Positions 1-13,100 of a DNA stretch of 64,000 bases are shown here, piece by piece. The notes below the pieces were generated by a model, which was given only the letters and a program-made list of their open reading frames with translations, was not told the DNA's origin and made no database searches. The position numbers and the translations under genes are program-made. The DNA comes from Engraulis encrasicolus (lineage: Eukaryota > Chordata > Actinopteri > Clupeiformes > Engraulidae), in the NCBI RefSeq assembly GCF_034702125.1, contig NC_085860.1, positions 58,080,180-58,144,179 on the forward strand, in the 5' to 3' direction. How positions within the stretch are numbered: position 1 is the stretch's first letter; each line of letters starts with the position of its first letter.

Positions 1-235
1 CAGTCCTGCTGACCATTGCGATACTGCACTTGGCTGCACTGCACTGCTCTCTCTCTGTCATCTCACTCTCTCTCTCACACACACAAAACTTGTGTTATCA
101 CATCATATCATGTGCCAGTAGACATTCTGCCTCTTGCCTGCCCTGACTGTAGAGCTTGTCTTTAATTACCATCAGGTGTGTGTGTGCGCGCGTGCCTGTG
201 TGTGTTTGTGTCACTCTAGGTTGGCCAGCTATGCA

Positions 236-538
236 GCTTCATTCTTCTGTTTCTCTTCCTCTCTTTACCCTCTTCTTTTTTCTCCTCCTCCTGTTCTCCA
301 TCTCTCCCCCTCCCTCCCCCATTCTGGTCTTCCTCCTCCATCCTTCCCTGTCTCTTCCTCCTTCCCCTTTTCCTCTTTTGCCTCTTCCTTGTCTTCTACC
401 TCCTCCTTCTCCTCGTCTTTCCCCTCTTTTCTCTTCCTCTTCTTCACCCTCATCTGCCTTGCCCTCTTGCTCTTCCTCCTCCTCTTCTCCATCCCCCTCC
501 TCTTCTGCCTCTGTCCTCCCCTCAGCCCTCTGCGATTT
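236..538. repeat. pyrimidine-rich tract
   Basis: About 300 bases of almost pure C and T on the plus strand, without a single repeating unit. The purine-rich opposite strand and the pyrimidine strand both stay open in some frames (Ser/Pro/Leu-rich or Lys/Glu-rich), which is an effect of composition and not coding. Mirror-type polypurine tracts of this kind can form triplex DNA in principle. Confidence 0.7.
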
Positions 539-2929
539 GAAGGCGTGTAATTAAAGTGCAGACGCTGCTTAGCTGCAAAGTGCCCTTCAAGTGTCGACAG
601 GAGTCCACTTTGCCGTTGCCCAGATTGCTGTATACCATCACCAGTGTCTCTGGAAGTATCCTCAGCAGTGAGGTCCTTGTATCTCTTCTACACCACTTCT
701 CTTGCTAATAGGTGTGCTTTGTCTGTGTCTAATGCTCTCTCTTGTCCTTGGAGAGCCGTGTGTCTTAAGGTTTGTGTTTCTTGCTCCAGTTCTTGGTGTG
801 TGCGGCTATTAATTAATTCACCTAATTGTCACCTAGATCAGAGTTTCCCAACCTCTTTTATCTTGTGCAACCCCTAAACATCTTTGCCACGCCATTGGTA
901 CTCCCCTCACTCATGCTCTAGATCTCTTCCTCTATCCCAGGCCAGTTTGCAGCACATTCAACCTCCCGAAAGGGGAAGTGGGATGGTGCAACCACTCCTA
1001 TCCTGCACTTTGCTCTCATCCCTATGACTGAGTTTTGCTATGAACACTGTGGTGTTGTGTGTTCTGATCACTGCTCTCCCTGGGCTGCTGGTCAGGCCCA
1101 GGGCATAGTCATCTAAAAGCACCCCCGCCTTCCCCACCCGATACACACAGTATATTGTAACGAGGACACGATTCTGGGCCTCCTCTCTCCCTGGACCCAG
1201 GACAACTGACCCCTTTGCTCCCCCCTGTCGGATTCCTTGCTGATCTCTGCTCTCATTGGACTGCACGCCTGTTGTTTGGTTCCTAAGCGGATAAGTCAAG
1301 CTCGGGCCACCAGAGGCCCCACACAGGGATGACTTGGCTCTGGAAGGACACTTGCTGCAGTCCCCACAGGCCCATCACAGACACACAGACACACACAAAC
1401 TGGTTGTGCAACTGAGGCTTCTGTCACCCAGGGCCTCTCTCTCTGTCCCCCTGTGCCCTTGCCACCCCCCTCCCCTTTATCCAGTGTCTTGGTCTTTGGC
1501 AGCCTATGCCATCCACACGTCATATTTGACAGACCGGCTAAGCCATCATCACCACCGCTGGGCTGCAGCCGATGCCTCCCCAGAGCACATGCAGTATCAC
1601 TGCCAACCACCTAACCACCTAGAGGGAAACAGAACAATTTTTTTGAGTAAAATAAAGCCCCCCATTTACACCAGATGAAAAGATGAAAATGGTACCTAGC
1701 AGGAAGATTGGCATTATTGTGTGGTGTGATTGAGGATGTGTTTGGCAAAGAGCACAGCAGATTGTCCATTATGCCAAGCTGCTCCTGGCTGACTGAAAGG
1801 TTCTCTCTCTCTCCCTCTCCCTCCTGTGTAACAGACTTCACCAATAATTGCGAGATGGTGGTTTGGACCGATTAGGTGCTGGTCTATGTGCTTTGGGTTT
1901 GTGTTTTTCCATCACAAATTACTGCTCTCTTAGTGGAGTTCTGTCTCGCTGCCATCTGTCTCACATCCATAGACGTTTTTGAGTTAAAACTGCAGTTCTT
2001 CCCTAATGTGTCCAAGAAGTGAAAAATTCACAATTGTTCAGACTGGAATTAGTTTCAGTGTATCCGTTCTAAGCAGTAATGGTGGACTGCATTTATCTAG
2101 AGCTTTTCCACAAAGCTATGCCTCACATTCCCCCATTCATACACCGATGGCCAGTACTTCCATGCAGAGTACCACCCTGCTACAAAGGGACCAGAAGAAT
2201 GAGGCTTGTACTTGCAATCACCTCGTGTTGAACAGGCTTCTCACTAAGCCACCGCCACAGTGACAAATTTTCCTTAGAATAGGAGACGAGAGGCCATGGA
2301 ACAAACTGTTGCAGTCCTCCAACATCCAGTTGATACCAGCCATGTTTTAAAATACATTCCCCTGAAAGTTTACTGGAGTCCTCTCTGTTTTTGAGGTAGT
2401 GTTTCACAGCTTGTATTTCTGCCCACATAAAACCCCATTCTTCCTGAGCATGATGGAATCTAACAAAAGAAACATATCCCTTTTGCCTACTCATACCTCC
2501 CTCTCTCTTTCTCTTCCCCATTCTGCCTCTCCCTCTCTGTACTATATAAAGTGGCTCTGTTGTTTGGTGTCCCAGGAGTAATAACAACAACAAAACAACA
2601 AAAACAAGATGAATGTCAGTGTTTGTTTACAATTAAGCTGCTTACTGTGTTTGATCATTTGGGACAGGGAGTCATTGTTATCTGTGTGGCTTAGATGAGG
2701 GTCTATGTTCCTAATTAAAAACAGTGTTTTCTTTTCACCTCTTGTCACCAGTGCCATGTGGAGTGTGATATATCAGACAAGTCTTTCCCCACTTAACACA
2801 TTACGCTAATATAGTCCTAGTCTCCAGTGGCCATCTTACCAAATCCATCTTTATCTCTCTCCCTAACGCTTTCCTTTATAGGCCAATGGAGTAGCTGAAT
2901 GATGTTTATATCACAAAGGATGCAATTTG
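539..2929. other. no gene recognised
   Basis: No convincing exon, RNA gene or complete mobile element is visible. A segment near 846-890 (TTTCCCAACC followed by CAACCCCTAAACAT) resembles the segment near 58520-58570 and is probably a worn DNA-transposon end. Short CT runs and (CA)n stubs are present. Confidence 0.5.
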
Positions 2930-4527
2930 GGTAACACTTTATTTTAGGGATACATCTATTAGCACTAATACATACAATATTAATGCCTGTGTAAGTAACT
3001 TGTAAGGCATGTACTAAGCAAAATAAGACAGTTGTTAAGCATGTATTCACAAATGTCTTGTTCATGCCCAATTAGGGATTTACTACTAATATAACCTTAG
3101 TAAGGACCAGTAAGCCTATATTTCTATTTATTAGTAAGTAGTAAGTGGCAGAATACAATGTGTATAAGCTCCCGACACACTGTGTGAACAAACCCTGAAC
3201 AGTGTGAAAACAGATGTGGAATAAGGGTCCCTATTCTAAAGTGATGCATTGGTCAGCCCAGATGGCTCAGGGCCTCTGCACCACCAAAGTCCCCCTCGTT
3301 ACTTAGGGCCCCCACACCACCCAGGCCCGCACTACCGAACCCCCTGGATCTACAAACTGTAAGGGTATGTTAAATAATTAATATTAACCTATTTGGGTCA
3401 TCTACTTTTCTCTTTTCAAGACAACGTAGAGAAAGTAACAGGAGCCTTTATATAGCAAGGATTGAACGTACACTTGTCAATGGCGGTGGGTTGGTGACAT
3501 GTACAGGTAATTTTTTTCATATACCACTGAGTTTTAATTGTAAAAACCCCCAACATAAATGTAGAACATTAGAATAATAGTTTTGAAGCAAAACGAATCT
3601 ATTCTTTTGTGATAATTAAGATAATGTTTGAGAACATTAGCTTCAAGAAGTGCAGTGCATGATGGGTACGCAATCTAGACCAACAGACAACCTACCCAGC
3701 TCTGAGCCTACGTCCTTAGCTCCTCCCCTCACTCGTGAAATTTAGATGCTATCCAAACAATTTGCCATGTACGTAACAACAGAAATATTATCATTGCTGC
3801 ATTGGCCATGCACTGCATTTCTGACTAAGGGCGTACCCATCATGCACTGCACTTCTTGGAGCAAAGTTTCTCAAACATTAACTTATTTATCACAAAGGAA
3901 TAGCTTAGTTTCGCTTCCAAACTATTACTCATCGTTATATTCTGCATTTATTGTAGGGTTTTTACAATTAAAACTAATTGGTGTATGAAAAAATGACATC
4001 TCACCACCCACCGTCATTGAGAAGTTTACGTCCAATCCTTGCTATATAATGCTTCCAATCACCATCTAATGAATTGGGTAGAATAAGTGAGATCTACATA
4101 TCTATTGAGACTCATGCAGATTCAGAAATGTTCTTACACTTTGCTTCCCGGGGATGGAGGGTAGACTCGGGGCCCTAGGTAGTGCGGGGGCCAGAAGCCA
4201 TCTGAGCTGCATCACTTTAGAATAGGGACCCTTATTCCACATCTGTTTTCACACTGTTCAGGGTTTGTTCACACAGTGTACCAGGAGCTTATACACATTG
4301 TATTCTGGCCCTTACTGCTTACTCATAAATAGAAATCTAGGTCTACTAGGTCCTTACTAAGGTTATATTGGTAATAAATCCCTTATTGTGCATGAACAAG
4401 ACATTTGTGAATACATGTTTAACAACTGTCTTATTTTGCTTAGTACATGCCTTACAAGTTACTTATACAGGCATTAATATTGTATGTATTAGTGCTAATA
4501 GATGTATCCCTAAAATAAAGTGTTACC
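2930..4527. mobile_element. palindromic (foldback) DNA element
   Basis: The sequence reads GGTAACACTTTATTTTAGGG inward from the left end and its reverse complement ends at 4527. The arms stay alignable as inverted repeats over roughly 700 bases each: 2930 to about 3672 pairs with about 3829 to 4527, with scattered mismatches, leaving a loop of about 156 bases. No transposase ORF is present. This is the layout of a foldback or large MITE-type element. I see no clear target-site duplication, so the superfamily is unassigned. The end GTAACACTT is shared with the repeat starting near 6871. Confidence 0.8.
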
Positions 4528-5250
4528 GGAAGTTGTTAGCCTGGCTTTCCCAGACCACATTAATTCACCTTTGGCTAAGGCCCGCCCTAAAGTGCTTTTT
4601 GACCAATCACAGCGCAGCAAAAGGACGACCTCGGACAAACCTCGGACAGTTTTGACAGCGCTCCATTGAACTCAATGCTGAAATCACATGTTTTCAAGTA
4701 GTTGGCGAGATACAGCCGTACTATTATTAAAATATGAAGCTGTTTCAGAGTAGGATTTTGGATTTCTGACCTAAATTAATGAAGAAACACTGCTAGCAAA
4801 GTTAACTATCGGTCACGGCAGGAGTGTTTTGACTAGCAGCTGATGGACGTGATTTTGTTAAGCTACTGAAGACATAAAGGCCAAACATTAATGTTACACA
4901 TTGCTGTGGCTTTGAAGATGACTACAGCCATCACGTTGTGTGATTTCGTTTTCGGCTAGCAAGTTTGAGTCAGGGCTCAAAAGATATGCGAGCTCAGCTT
5001 ACCATATTGCTGGTTACAATACCCATAGAAGAGCCCATAACAGCTGTGATGCATCGCTTGACCGTTCAGAAAAGAAATACTTATATTAACAATACTATGA
5101 ATGCGTTTTTTATTTATTAGGAGTGAATAACTGCTGCGATTTGCAGTCACTGCATAAATCACGTTGATATCTCAGCATTGAAAGTTTATCTGTCCAACCT
5201 AGCAACTGTAACTAAAGAGGGCGGGGCTTAGCCAAAGGTGAATTACTTCG
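4528..5250. repeat. inverted-ended dispersed repeat
   Basis: The left part (about 4549-4586, AATTCACCTTTGGCTAAG followed by GCCCGCCC) recurs inverted at about 5216-5244 (GGCGGGGCTTAGCCAAAGG then TGAATTACTT). The two ends bracket about 650 bases with no ORF of note. It abuts the palindromic element directly. It is probably a non-autonomous DNA element, and the right end looks truncated. Confidence 0.5.
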
Positions 5251-5457
5251 AACTTCATTTTTGGACAGGATCCTTGATGCCCTGGAGCGCTTGGGTGGGA
5301 GGAGTGAGCTCAGCTCTGGTTTGAAATGAGTGGTGACCAATCGCTGACAGTTGACGTTCATGACGTATGTTATTATGCGACCAAGTGCATTTGCATATTG
5401 GCTTGCCACCTGGAGGATGACTAAACCCTCCCCAGAGGAACGTAAGCAGACTATAGA
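5251..5457. other. no gene recognised
   Basis: Nothing recognisable. This stretch may belong to a longer form of the repeat that follows. Confidence 0.4.
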
Positions 5458-5700
5458 CAGGCTGTGCCCTCCTGGTGACGCATCATTTTCAGCATTGCAA
5501 CTAGTCAGGTCAAGAGCCATGCAAGTACTTTCTGAGTTCCCGAAAATATGGGATCTCCTCCCACTTTGTCGGTAACCAAACAACCATAAGCAAACCAAGG
5601 TAGGCAGGTTAACCATGCCGTTTGGGAAATGCTAATTGTTATGCTCTTGGTCAGACCAAGTCTCGAAGAGATTTGAACGTCAATGATAAACAGGCTAACG
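5458..5700 (+). repeat. dispersed repeat, copy A (second copy at 43617)
   Basis: About 240 bases starting CAGGCTGTGCCCTCC and ending near AACAGGCTA. They match 43617-43858 in the same orientation with scattered substitutions, including the block around ATGCCGTTTGGGAAATG. There is no coding content. The class (SINE or DNA element) is not clear, because I see neither a tRNA B box nor convincing inverted ends. Confidence 0.75.
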
Positions 5701-6289
5701 ATGCTCATCCATTGTTCAATTTGACGCAAGCCGTACCAACGCATTCAATTAATTTTCAATTAAATGCGGCTGGTCGTCGTTACCGGACTCGCAAAGCATG
5801 TTGGGATTCCGGTACGCCGAGCGTGAGTCCGGTGGCACATCAAAAAGCTCTCCTCAAAGTTATGCAAATGGCCACGGCTGACGGACTGCCTTACCCAATG
5901 ACTGTTGAGCACATTAAGTTGTCCCACCTGTGGTCATCACGAAGGTGCATTTTCCTGCGTAAAAGTAGTTTTTTGACAGGTATTATTATGTTCGATTTCG
6001 ACCATAAGCATAACAACACGAGGTCAAGCTGTGTGTGAAAAAACACATGTGCCAAGGTCGGTAAGAGCATATTGAGTTGTAATTTAGGGGCAGTCGGTTT
6101 GCTACATCGATAAAAACGGCTAAAAATGTAGATTGATATACTTCCTGTATATAAGTCCCTGGCCACGCGAGCTGTAGTAGCAGTGCGTCGACACTGGGGT
6201 ATCCAATATGTCAAGCTGCGATAACAAGACACATTAATGGATGCGTACGGTAAGCAGACTATTAATCAGACCTCGACGTGTTCTACATT
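5701..6289. other. no gene recognised
   Basis: Unremarkable sequence of mixed composition. An open frame runs into it from the repeat on the left, but its residues match nothing I recognise. Confidence 0.5.
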
Positions 6290-6545
6290 GTGGTTTAACC
6301 CACTGATGTCTAAAGCACCTGCAAAAAATGCCTGCTCAATGCCTAAGCCCTTTTTGGGTAAAGTTTCCCTTAGCCTATAAAAACCTAAATATCTAAAACA
6401 TTAAACATTTAAAAACCTAAATATCTAAAACATTGAACATCTAAAACATAAAACAATACAAAGTTGCTGTAAGACCCTCATCTTAAACGGTAAGACCCTC
6501 ATCTTGAGAATGTGTTCATTCAGTTCAAACGTACCAATATTTTTA
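6290..6545 (+). repeat. dispersed repeat, copy inverted relative to 29575-29830
   Basis: The block TAAAGCACCTGCAAAAAA and the following TGCCTGCTCAATGCC, CCTATAAAAACCTAAAT and AATGTGTTCATTCAG recur in reverse complement at 29575-29830. This copy also contains a local tandem duplication of an AAAACCTAAATATCTAAAAC unit at about 6380-6430. No ORF is present. Confidence 0.7.
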
Positions 6546-6870
6546 ATAAAAATACCTGAAATCTCATGACCTGAATGCTGCTCCAGGCCCCAAAGGTCAA
6601 TGTTGCGCAACGCAACATCCAGCATCAATGGGTTACTGTAACTCCATTGATATTGCTTAGAATCTTTAATACACAACCCCTTCTGGTTTTTCAACAAATC
6701 ACACCCTGGTATCACTTAATGATCCAATTACGGGTTTTCATATGTCAAATATTCATTCTCCCCTCCTCTGACATGTTCCAAGACCCTGATTTCCAACACT
6801 CACTCTTATTACTCTTGCCCTGAGGAAGATTTGGACTGAAAACTTGGCAAGCAAAGAACAAAAAGTATCA

Positions 6871-7165
6871 GTAACACTTAACTTGACGCCGGTGTCATAA
6901 GCATGTCATTACAGTGTCATGGCACAGTCATAGATGAGTCATAAACATTATGTCCATTTCATAAACATTTTATGACTGTTAGCCTTAAGTGACATTCAGT
7001 TATGGCAAAGACTGTCTTCAGCATGTATTATAAGCAGAAGGTTGTGCTGGGATTGCATTTGGCTGGGAAGCATGTATGCAGAGGGTCGAGTCGGGATTGC
7101 ATTTGGCTGGCCAGCATACTGTATGCAAAGGGTTGAGTCGGGATTGCATTAGGATTCCATGTCCA
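6871..7165 (+). repeat. GTAACACTT-type repeat with 50-base tandem units
   Basis: It begins GTAACACTTAACTTGACG, followed by several GTCAT/TCATAA words of a kind common in fish non-autonomous DNA elements. From about 7038 a unit of about 50 bases built on GGGATTGCATTTGGCTGG repeats two and a half times. The start resembles the end of the palindrome at 2930. Confidence 0.5.
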
Positions 7166-7696
7166 GCCTGCCAGTGCCGCTCCTCACCTGCCATGCTTTA
7201 CTGAAACCAATTATACGCTCCTATGGGCACTCTCGTTCTCTCACACACACACACTGTCACAATCTCTCCAGTAGTGTCATCTTTCTCTCTCTTTCTTTCT
7301 CTCATGCTCTGTCACTCTTGGGCGCTTTGTCACACTTTTGCGATCTTTCACTCTCTGCCTCTCTTCCTGCCCCCCCCCCCCCCCTCTATCTCTCACGCTC
7401 TGTCTTCCTCTTTTTCTTTTAGTCAGACAGCCTGCATCTCTCGGTCTCTGCCCATCTCTGTCTCTCTCAACTGCTAAATTGATATGAGATGTGGCTTGTG
7501 AGTTTGTGTGGTTGTTCATGGACACCCTCCAGCTTATTTCCAGTCAGAGGAGTGGAAGGCAGAATGAAATGCTCAGTTTGTCAACTCAGGAGAAGGTAAG
7601 AGATATGGTACTCTGTCACACTCTGTAATTCACTTGTGCTCTTCAATCTTTCAACCTCTTCTCTCTCTCTCTGGATTGTTCCCCAGTCATGCATAT
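7166..7696. other. no gene; CT-rich with a C run
   Basis: Pyrimidine-rich sequence with short CT repeats and an uninterrupted C run at about 7371-7384. No exon or RNA gene is visible. Confidence 0.5.
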
Positions 7697-9498
7697 GTGG
7701 GTAGATGACAGTTCGGCAGAAAAAACGATGTTTTTACAAAACGTTGTTTATGAGGGAAAAAAGTATATGTCTACAAAGTGCAGCAATTAATCTTTTTTTA
7801 AAAATCAAGTGGTCACAATGTTGGTCTATTAATTGATTATTTATTTACGTTGATAAAGCAATTTGCTGAAAATATGTCCTTTGGTGTGACATTAAGAAAT
7901 AAATATATTAAGTAATGTAGAAATGGCTTGATTGAGTTTTATGAACATTGTTACACTCTTCATATTTATTGATTTTTTTTTAAAGTCTTAATTTAATGAG
8001 AAATAACCATTTAAGGATTTTTTTTTTCCATTAGAGGTGAGCTGATTAGAAACCTTCGAGGGAATATAGGGATATCTTTCTTTTTAAATGTTCACAATTG
8101 TCCAAATTTATACTAACATTTCAGGGATGATAATTTGTTCTTCCATAATGCAATTTTATATTCAGTGTTTATCAAATTTATTGTTAAGCTCAAACAAATA
8201 TTTCAGCGTTTTAAAAATGTCACACCGTAGGACATTCATGTCACACTAAAGGACAGAAATGCAAAACTGAGCCAGAAACAAATGTATCAACATGATTATT
8301 TTGTCTTTTGATCATAATGTAATGCTGTAGTCAATATTGACGTACACTTTATGCTTTTAAGTCTTTAAGTCATAGATTATCAGCCTATCGTAACACTTAA
8401 TGACAGCCATGCGGTAATTAAATTTAACCTGCAGAGCTCATAAGACTCATACTGAAGTGTGACGTTGGCATGACCATCACACAACACCATTGAACTTGTA
8501 GTGTGTAGTGGCCAGTGCCTGTTTGGTATCTCAAGCTGGACAGCACATTTATGCTATATTGAGCTCTCCACAGCATACTTTATTCATCTATACTTCTCTA
8601 CACTCTCTCACTCATCGTTCCTTCACTGTTACCGTTTTATTTTCTGGTTTCAAAGCACCTTTAATGACATCTTATATCCTTTGACGGTATCTAGAATCAA
8701 CAGCAAATATTCATCAACAATGCCTCAAAGTATAAATTCCAATGGCCAATAAAGGAATACGTCATTTGAATACACAATATTTATCTAGTCAAACAACAAA
8801 ATAGTTGTTTTAAAACCTATTTCTCAGATATCTAGTCCTTTGGTGTGACCTGTTTGTCCTTTGGTGTGATACTTCAAAGTGTCACACTCACACCATAGGA
8901 CTTTTGAGCTTTTGAGTTAATTTAAAGCCATGTCGTTGCCAACTGAAATACAATTTCACCTTTAGTAAGATGCATTTTCATAGATGTAAAGAAGATAAGA
9001 CATAAGAAAAAAATAAGAAAAATATACACTATTGTCAAAATGTATTTTATGGCTGTCACACCAAAGGACTACAAAAATTGATTGATTGTTTGAAGAACTC
9101 TGAGAGAAAAACCTAAAATCCACCCTTGCCATTGGCTTCTTAAAGTGTATATCTCAGGTTAATTTTTATTCAAAATAATGGACTTACTTTGATAGTTCTA
9201 CCACTTCAACAATTATCCATCATTTTTTTCATGCAATAGGGCATCAGAAAATGAAATTTAATGAGGAAAAGTGTGTATTTTCAGTAACATGTTCAAAGAA
9301 TTCTAATCTATTGTGTGACGTCAGGCGAGGCCATTCAGTAGCCCGCAGTAGCGGTAGCCCTGTATTCTTTACGGTGTGTGATTGAATTATGCCGTACGGG
9401 TATGCAATAAATATCATTGGCAATATTATATCATGACCGCTACAGGGTGCCATGTGACCGTGAGGCAGTAAAATAGCCTACCAGTGTTCGAACTATGC

Positions 9499-9539
9499 AA
9501 AAAAAAAAAAAAAAAAAAAAGGGGGGGGGGGGGGGGGGG
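9499..9539 (+). repeat. A22-G19 homopolymer junction
   Basis: Twenty-two A residues (9499-9520) are followed directly by nineteen G residues (9521-9539). The G run can form a quadruplex in principle. Run lengths may be affected by sequencing error. Confidence 0.85.
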
Positions 9540-9898
9540 CTACGGGGGTACGATTGCGCTTGCCTCAAAGTGCGAGTCTCGAAAGCTTGAATTTGGAGAA
9601 GTAGGCCTACCATGTGATTTCAAATTTCAAGTAGGCCTACACTACAAATTACCAGACATTGTTAGTAGCAACCTTTAGTAGGTCTATCACGCCATTTCAG
9701 AATCATGTCCAAGTGGGAAAGAATGTAAACAGCGACAAATAATAAATAAATAAAACAGTTTGGGTGAATCATTCGCTCCAAGCTTTTTAACGGCAAGGTG
9801 CAAAGCAGTCGGCTGCATTGTAAGAGTGCCAGAGATTACCAAATTCAAACGACTGCAAAGCAATCTGTCTGGGCACAGCGGAAAGCACCTGTGCGGTC

Positions 9899-11356
9899 CA
9901 GGGCCGGTTTTTAGCATAGGCCGGCTAGACGGTCGCCTAGAGCGCCATGTGAAGAAGGGGCGCCGAAATGGCGCTCTCCTATGCGTAATTTTGCGATATG
10001 AAGTTTTTTTTTATGAAGTCGCAATCAACAAAGAGTGGCGAAAGCGCTCCTCACGGCAAAGCGCCCCTCAGCCAATAGTAATATCGCTTCCAACTGTCTC
10101 TGGGAAGTCTGTGAACCAATAAACAGACAGTTCTGAGAAAGGGGGCGGGACGAGTGACAGCCTGCGCTCTATTTTGAATTTGGAGACTCACTCGAGAGAC
10201 AGAGGGCAAGCGCAAACAATAGTGCTGCTCTGCTGGATGGAGATTATTATGTTCTCATTAAACCACTCATTGCATGATGCAGGAGTTTCAGAGGGTGTAT
10301 TTGGGAAACTATGTGATTTAATCAGCAACCGCTTGTGATTGTGGAAAGCCTAATAGTTATGAGGTTTACTATTTGGAATTAGAGAGAAAAAGAGCTTTGT
10401 TTTTGATCAGAGAAATCGCTAGTTAGCATGCTAAACATTAGCCAAGTATGCCAAGCAATGAAATCCAGTAAAGTAGCTGTTAGTAGCCTACTCACTACTC
10501 ACTAACACCCACCTGATATCATAATAGGCCTACTTGCTTAGGTTGACAAGCAATGTAAAGTAAGACTGGTGCAATTTTTAAAACAATTTTAGCTGCCATA
10601 TCTCCTTCCATCCACATGAATTACCTGCTTGTTGTAAGCTTAAAAAAACATTAATTTCCAGACCAGAATGACATAGCCTACATTAATCATGTAACAGAAC
10701 CATGCACAGCAGACAAGTGAGGCTATTTACTATATTTTGTATATTATGAAATTCAATAGCGTGACAGCTCTTCTCCCTTTCTCTCACCCTGTCCCTCCAG
10801 TTCAAACACATAGATAGCCCCCTTCTCATTCTCCTACTCACAAATGCACCACTATTTCCAGTCCAGAAATGAAATTGGTTTGGAAGACAGCACAAATGTG
10901 TAGCTTATTAAAATTGTTATGCTGCCATGCTTTGTGATGCTGTAGGCTAGGTAGTGTAGATCAATGCAGACCTCCTTGGTAGGCTTATTGTCTACACATG
11001 CATTTTACATGCAAATGTAGGCCTACTGTATCACTCTCCTGGCATTTCAATTTCACGTTACAATTCAAACACATTGATAACCTCCATCTCATCTGGGGTT
11101 GGGGGCCCCACCACCATCACATCCAACATACCACACAGTGAAGCTACTTTCATGCGACTCAATCTGATGTGTTGGTCGCCTGTCAAAAAGAACCACAAAT
11201 CCATTTGATGAAAAACGGTTATTGTTCTTGATGCTATTTAGTTAAGCTTACTACGGATATTACTCTTGTGATCTGTAAGGTATAAGAGGGGGGTGGGGGG
11301 GTGGGCGCCAGAACTCAAACTCGCCTAGGGCACCAAATAAGCCAGAACCGGCCCTG
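9899..11356. mobile_element. non-autonomous hAT transposon with 8-bp TSD
   Basis: The left end CAGGGCCGGTTTTTAGC and right end GCCAGAACCGGCCCTG form terminal inverted repeats with an 11-base core. The flanking 8-base duplication GTGCGGTC is perfect (9891-9898 and 11357-11364). An 8-base target duplication with a CAG...CTG end is the signature of the hAT superfamily. The 1458-base interior has no transposase-length ORF, so movement would have depended on an autonomous relative. It lies inside the inverted-arm structure and is therefore the younger insertion. Confidence 0.88.
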
Positions 11357-11364
11357 GTGCGGTC

Positions 11365-13100
11365 CACACGGCCGTCAGCAGAAAACGAATGAACCTCCCT
11401 TGCAATACGTCCGAGAACATCAGTACACCTTATGTCAAATGGCGCATTTGTCTACTTGTTTCGAGCACCACGTTTCATTGTCATTGCCGCGAGTTTCTGA
11501 CAAACCACATAGTTGAGCTGCACAACGTGACACTACCATACCATACTACCGTGACGCCCCCCTCACGTTTGACATCCTCGGGCCGAAGTCTCATAAGGGG
11601 GTAAAGACCGTGAACATATTGACACACACTTCACAGTGGTGTTGGTGAAAACGAAACGAAGTTGCCTCCCACGGCCCAAACGCAAAATAATGCCGAAAAT
11701 TGAATGCCCCCTCAGTTGTCCTGGCTAGGGCAACTGGCGCGTTATCACTGCTTCTTATTCAATGTACCAGCACTTGCATTGTACTCGCGCTGCACTTGTC
11801 TCACAATGCAATCAGCTGCGTGCTCCGGGCCAAATAGTCAACTCTCCCACCTTGTGGACACAGAAGGGAACAATTTGAAGAACGCGTTTCAGACGGACGG
11901 ACAGACATAGCCTACCCTCTTATAGAGATGCTGGGACGCATCTAAAAACGTGGATCCAACGCGCGTAGTAGGAAAATAGAGACTGAAAAGATACAACCAA
12001 AAGGCTCTACTCGAAGGCTCCAGCCAACGCTGTTGAAAGATTGTTTGCCTCTGCTTTTATCAAACGTCATACCAAATCTACATAGGCCTATAGGCTAGTT
12101 TTGGTATTTATGTTTATTTGATCTGGCGACTATTGTTGTTTTACTGAACCGCTCTGTTTGGATTACTTGAAGACTTTCCATGGATTATCCTGCATCGTCT
12201 CAGTGCCGTGAGTAACCTGGAACATAAGTAGGCTATATCATCAGAGGTGAGCGCTTCACTTTTGGCCGCGAGAGACTCGGAAGGCGCTACATTTGCGCCA
12301 CACAACGTGGATTATTGAAACTGAAGACTTGATTTCTTCTATATGGATACTTTCGTTTGGTAGGCCTATAATTACGGACAGTGCCGTTTTTTTGTGACAC
12401 TCGGACTTTTTTTTTTTCAAGGAATATAGGTTAACCGAAATAGTCCCGCCGCCGCGTGGGTTACCTATGCTATTGATTTGTTACACGCATGTGGGTGACC
12501 TTTATTGAAGTTGCATGTAATTCTATAGAACAGTCAAAGGAAATTGAAAATAGTCCATGTGATTTTTACAACAGCGACATGACTCGGGTGGTATACTTTA
12601 GCCTACTGTTTTGCACCTAGGAAAAGTTTGACGCGATTTCAGCACCATGGACAGTCACTCCCCTGTGGGGCGAATAGCACCACATTTTAGGCTACGCAGA
12701 TCATTTCAAGAGACCCGTTTGTGCTGTTTGTAATTTAGGTAGCCTATTGCATTTAGCTGACACGATATTGGCAGTTAATTAAAAATGATTAAAAGCAAGC
12801 CCAAAAATATGAAGGGACTAGGCCTAGTCAAAAAAAGAAGCCCATGTCGCATAGTCTAGCCTAGGCTATATGTCCGAGCAGAATTTGCAACCCTGTATGA
12901 ATAGCATTTCTACTAAAACTAGTTGGCCACAAGTTACTAAATCATTTGGAAGTTGTTACAGTGCCCTGCATGAGAAAAGCCGCACGATTACCGGTAGTTG
13001 CGATTTCTATTATAGGCCTGCAGGCCACGGCCGTTATTTCATTAGTGATCGTCACCTCGCCTATGTAAAATTCCAGGCAAATAAAATTAGAACGTTCACC
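11365..13100. other. interior of inverted-arm structure, no gene recognised
   Basis: This 1.7 kb segment is richer in CG than its surroundings, especially 11365-11700. It has no ORF above about 80 codons. An ATG in good context at 12180 opens nine codons before GTGAGT, and another at 12646 opens 28 codons. Neither could be tied to a gene. Confidence 0.4.

Noticed and set aside
134..554. Two long overlapping frames over the pyrimidine tract
   Set aside because: The residues are Ser/Leu/Pro low complexity caused by composition, and frames are open on both strands.
11365..11700. CpG island promoter
   Set aside because: CG content is only locally raised and no transcript start or exon could be supported.
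12180..12216. ATG in good context followed by nine codons and GTGAGT, a possible first coding exon
   Set aside because: Nine codons and one donor-like word are too little; no promoter, no second exon and no recognisable protein.
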